The position numbers and the translations under genes are program-made. Positions 62,364-64,000 of a DNA stretch of 64,000 nucleotides are shown here, one piece after another. The notes under the pieces are model-generated. The model had not been told where the DNA came from. It did not search any database and worked only from the letters and a program-made list of their open reading frames with translations. Source of the stretch: Chloroflexota bacterium (lineage in GTDB: Bacteria > Chloroflexota > Anaerolineae > Aggregatilineales > Phototrophicaceae); NCBI GenBank assembly GCA_020161935.1, contig JAIUNI010000006.1:124001-188000 (forward strand). The letters are read 5' to 3'. Each line of letters opens with the position of its first letter. Position 1 is the first letter of the stretch.

Positions 62364-63440
62364 ATGCGTAATTACACCTATTTGGGGGGATTTCAATTTC
62401 CTGAACTTGAGTGGAAAGTTCTTGAAAAAATTGCATCTGGTTTGTCTGATAAAGAAACCGCCGTGTTACTTAATAAAGAGGAAAACACAATTAAGAATTA
62501 TGCTCGACGGCTATTTGCAAAGATTAATGTATCGAATAGAAAAGAGCTAATTTCTTGGTATAAGGAACAGGTTCTTTTGGAAGAATTTAAACAACTTGTA
62601 GAGGACTGGGGTAACGATGTGTATAAAGCTCGGATTGAAACCAACCCTACTAATACGATTGCAATAGCCGACCGACGAGAAGCAACATTGATCAAACGTA
62701 TTGAAAAACAACAACCAAATTCGATATTGCTACCTATCTATAAAAATGGTTTAGTTCGAGTTCAGTATGAAAAAACTGCTGCATTGCGTGAGCAATCATT
62801 TCATGCAAAATTGTTAGATTTGGTAGGCCCGGTAGCTCTAAATATTGAAAAACTGGCAAAGGAAACGGAAAATCCCGAACATTACGGATTATTCAATTAT
62901 GCTATGGGAGATAGCTATTACATCGTACGGGATTTTGCAACAGCAATTCGTTATTTATCTGAAGCGGCAAAATACTTAAAAAACCCTGATGATCGATTGG
63001 CTGTACTTCGTGTTCTAGGGATAGTAACTGCTAAGTTAGTACAACGTCATATGATGGATGAAAAAAGATATGATGCCATAATCGAAGAAATGTTGTTCAT
63101 TATCAAAAACGATACTGATAACGTTGAGAGGATGTGCGAAACATATGAAGGGATAGGTCGTAGTTTAGGTATCATGTTGAGACTTGATGAGGCTCTTGAA
63201 ATGACAGAAACTGGGTACAAACTTTATATTGAAGCTTCCCAAATTATGACAATCTCAAAAATACGACACTATCAAATAGCAAGAACAGAGGGTAATCTAT
63301 TACTTGATTTTGACATTCGGGACGAAGAAATTCTCAGGCGATTAAGAGAGCTTTTATCAGACAGAGATGACCGCTATCCTCGTATAACTGAACAACTTAT
63401 CGAAATCATAAACAAGCTAAAAAAACCTATCCAAGATTGA
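62364..63440 (+). CDS. LuxR-type HTH protein with TPR-like C-terminal domain
   Basis: A 358-residue protein. Residues about 12-68 are a LuxR/GerE helix-turn-helix (LEWKVLEKIASGLSDKETAV, LLNKEENTIKNYARRLFAKI). The remainder is helical with TPR-like repeats (YGLFNYAMGDSYYIVRDFAT, MLRLDEALEMTETGYKLYIE). Unlike the host regulator at 8635 it has no ATPase domain. GGAGG precedes the ATG. It overlaps the convergent gene at 63417 by 24 bp at the 3' ends. Confidence 0.82.
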   Translation: MRNYTYLGGFQFPELEWKVLEKIASGLSDKETAVLLNKEENTIKNYARRLFAKINVSNRKELISWYKEQVLLEEFKQLVEDWGNDVYKARIETNPTNTIAIADRREATLIKRIEKQQPNSILLPIYKNGLVRVQYEKTAALREQSFHAKLLDLVGPVALNIEKLAKETENPEHYGLFNYAMGDSYYIVRDFATAIRYLSEAAKYLKNPDDRLAVLRVLGIVTAKLVQRHMMDEKRYDAIIEEMLFIIKNDTDNVERMCETYEGIGRSLGIMLRLDEALEMTETGYKLYIEASQIMTISKIRHYQIARTEGNLLLDFDIRDEEILRRLRELLSDRDDRYPRITEQLIEIINKLKKPIQD

Positions 63441-63686
63441 TGGTTTTTTCTCTTCCATCCGAATTTCTTTATCCAGTTGTTTTAATTCTATTAATTCATC
63501 AACAAGTTCCCGTACATTTAGGTCATCCATTAGGAGATCTACTGCCGTACGGATGGTATCTTCAGGAATATTGAAGGTATGGTTACGAATACCATTCTCA
63601 ATAAACTTTCTGATTTCCTGATTCTTAGCTATGTTATCGTTTTCTACTTCATTCGGATGAGGTGAAATATCTATCTCATTTTTCAT
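63417..63686 (-). CDS. Small acidic helical protein of unknown function
   Basis: An 89-residue protein from the ATG at 63686 (MKNEIDISPHPNEVENDNIA ...), with a helical body IPEDTIRTAVDLLMDDLNVR and a charged C-terminus. Not recognised. There is no strong ribosome-binding site; a start at 63731 would add 15 residues. Its 3' end overlaps that of the LuxR/TPR gene, so antisense effects are possible. Confidence 0.6.
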   Translation of the reverse strand: MKNEIDISPHPNEVENDNIAKNQEIRKFIENGIRNHTFNIPEDTIRTAVDLLMDDLNVRELVDELIELKQLDKEIRMEEKKPSILDRFF

Positions 63687-63855
63687 ATTAAAGAATAAAT
63701 GGTAAAAAGTGTAAGCAAGATTGCTGTACACATCTCAAGAATTTTATTTACCGGAATACATTTATTTTTACAATTTTATATTTTATGATATTAAATCATA
63801 GAAGTAAAGTTCATTCAGCCCTGTCATTATTTGGAGTCAACCCATTAGCTAAATC

Positions 63856-63960
63856 ATGGGCAACTATAACCAACAGCGGTGGCATTCTGCACTCGGTTAT
63901 CTCAGTCCCGTCATGTTCAAACGGCAGTTAAAGAGAAACTGTAGCTCGCTATTAAATTAG
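63856..63960 (+). pseudogene. C-terminal remnant of an IS3-family transposase
   Basis: Reading frame NYNQQRWHSALGYLSPVMFK followed by RQLKRNCSSLLN and a stop. YNxxRxHSALGYLSP is the highly conserved end of IS3/IS150-type OrfB. A stop lies just upstream in frame and no DDE core is visible, so only the tail remains. Confidence 0.78.
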
Positions 63961-64000
63961 GATGTTGCCACACTCCGCAAAGAATTTACAGTAATGTATT

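Larger units (their letters stand above)
59385..64000. mobile_element. Integrated serine-recombinase element (left part; right end outside the window)
   Basis: Everything from the broken PNPOx gene to the window edge is AT-rich and unlike the host genes to the left. It encodes a large serine recombinase, a coupled 59-residue protein, an XRE regulator, structured intergenic DNA, a 56-residue membrane protein, a LuxR-HTH/TPR protein, a 90-residue protein and an IS3 remnant. No phage structural, conjugation or replication gene is seen so far, so its class (phage, ICE, genomic island) is open. Confidence 0.82.

Overview
The window looks like chromosomal DNA of a member of Chloroflexota (probably Anaerolineae-like). 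This is inferred from the gene mix, not from any marker gene: a LuxR-HTH/NB-ARC-like/TPR regulator, WD40 propeller proteins, a sortase, an NfeD/flotillin pair, secreted FG-GAP/ASPIC and PQQ-type glucose dehydrogenase proteins, an ECF sigma factor with a LysM partner, many small house-cleaning enzymes, and gene deserts full of short dispersed repeats. No rRNA gene, no convincing complete tRNA gene and no CRISPR array was seen.

Layout. 1-955 is a repeat desert. 956-8441 holds an EamA transporter, a CRTAC1-like FG-GAP protein, a P1B-type metal ATPase, a methyltransferase, an unknown protein and a GH4 glycosidase. 8635-14980 holds a large LuxR/ATPase/TPR regulator whose C-terminus runs into repeat DNA, a SnoaL-like secreted protein, a WD40-sortase fusion and MsrB. 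15290-20271 is a minus-strand run of small genes (YggT, HNH plus small partner, HD hydrolase, tandem HhH, RibD-like reductase, AraC regulator, NmrA-like reductase). 20616-22695 is the NfeD-flotillin operon. 23063-24494 is an esterase/reductase pair. 24927-27730 is an ECF sigma gene overlapping a membrane LysM protein. 28352-35777 is a long minus-strand run in which leuC and leuD, the two halves of isopropylmalate isomerase, are separated by about 5 kb of unrelated genes. 35919-49957 carries CBS, TPR, SGNH, DUF2283, formylglycine-enzyme-like, sugar dehydrogenase, response regulator, GT39, hydrolase/TetR, Glu dehydrogenase and GT2 genes.

From 50100 to 55465 the sequence is accessory and broken: a 5'-truncated RHS gene with an AT-rich tip domain and a candidate membrane immunity gene, an integrase-type transposase remnant and an NHL-repeat remnant. 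A plus-strand operon follows (P450, sugar epimerase, WD40 lipoprotein, pyridoxamine-oxidase-like gene). Its last gene is cut by an AT-rich element that starts near 59385 with a large serine recombinase and runs off the right edge. The element carries a recombinase-linked 59-aa protein, an XRE regulator, structured non-coding DNA, a 56-aa membrane protein, a LuxR-HTH/TPR protein and an IS3 remnant.

The main non-genic signals are (i) a family of short perfect or near-perfect palindromes with different arms but the same CCCTACA-type 3' flank, (ii) a compound ~150-bp hairpin element present in two full copies and one half copy, and (iii) repeats that have entered or created coding sequence (leuC, the LuxR regulator, the formylglycine-enzyme-like lipoprotein).
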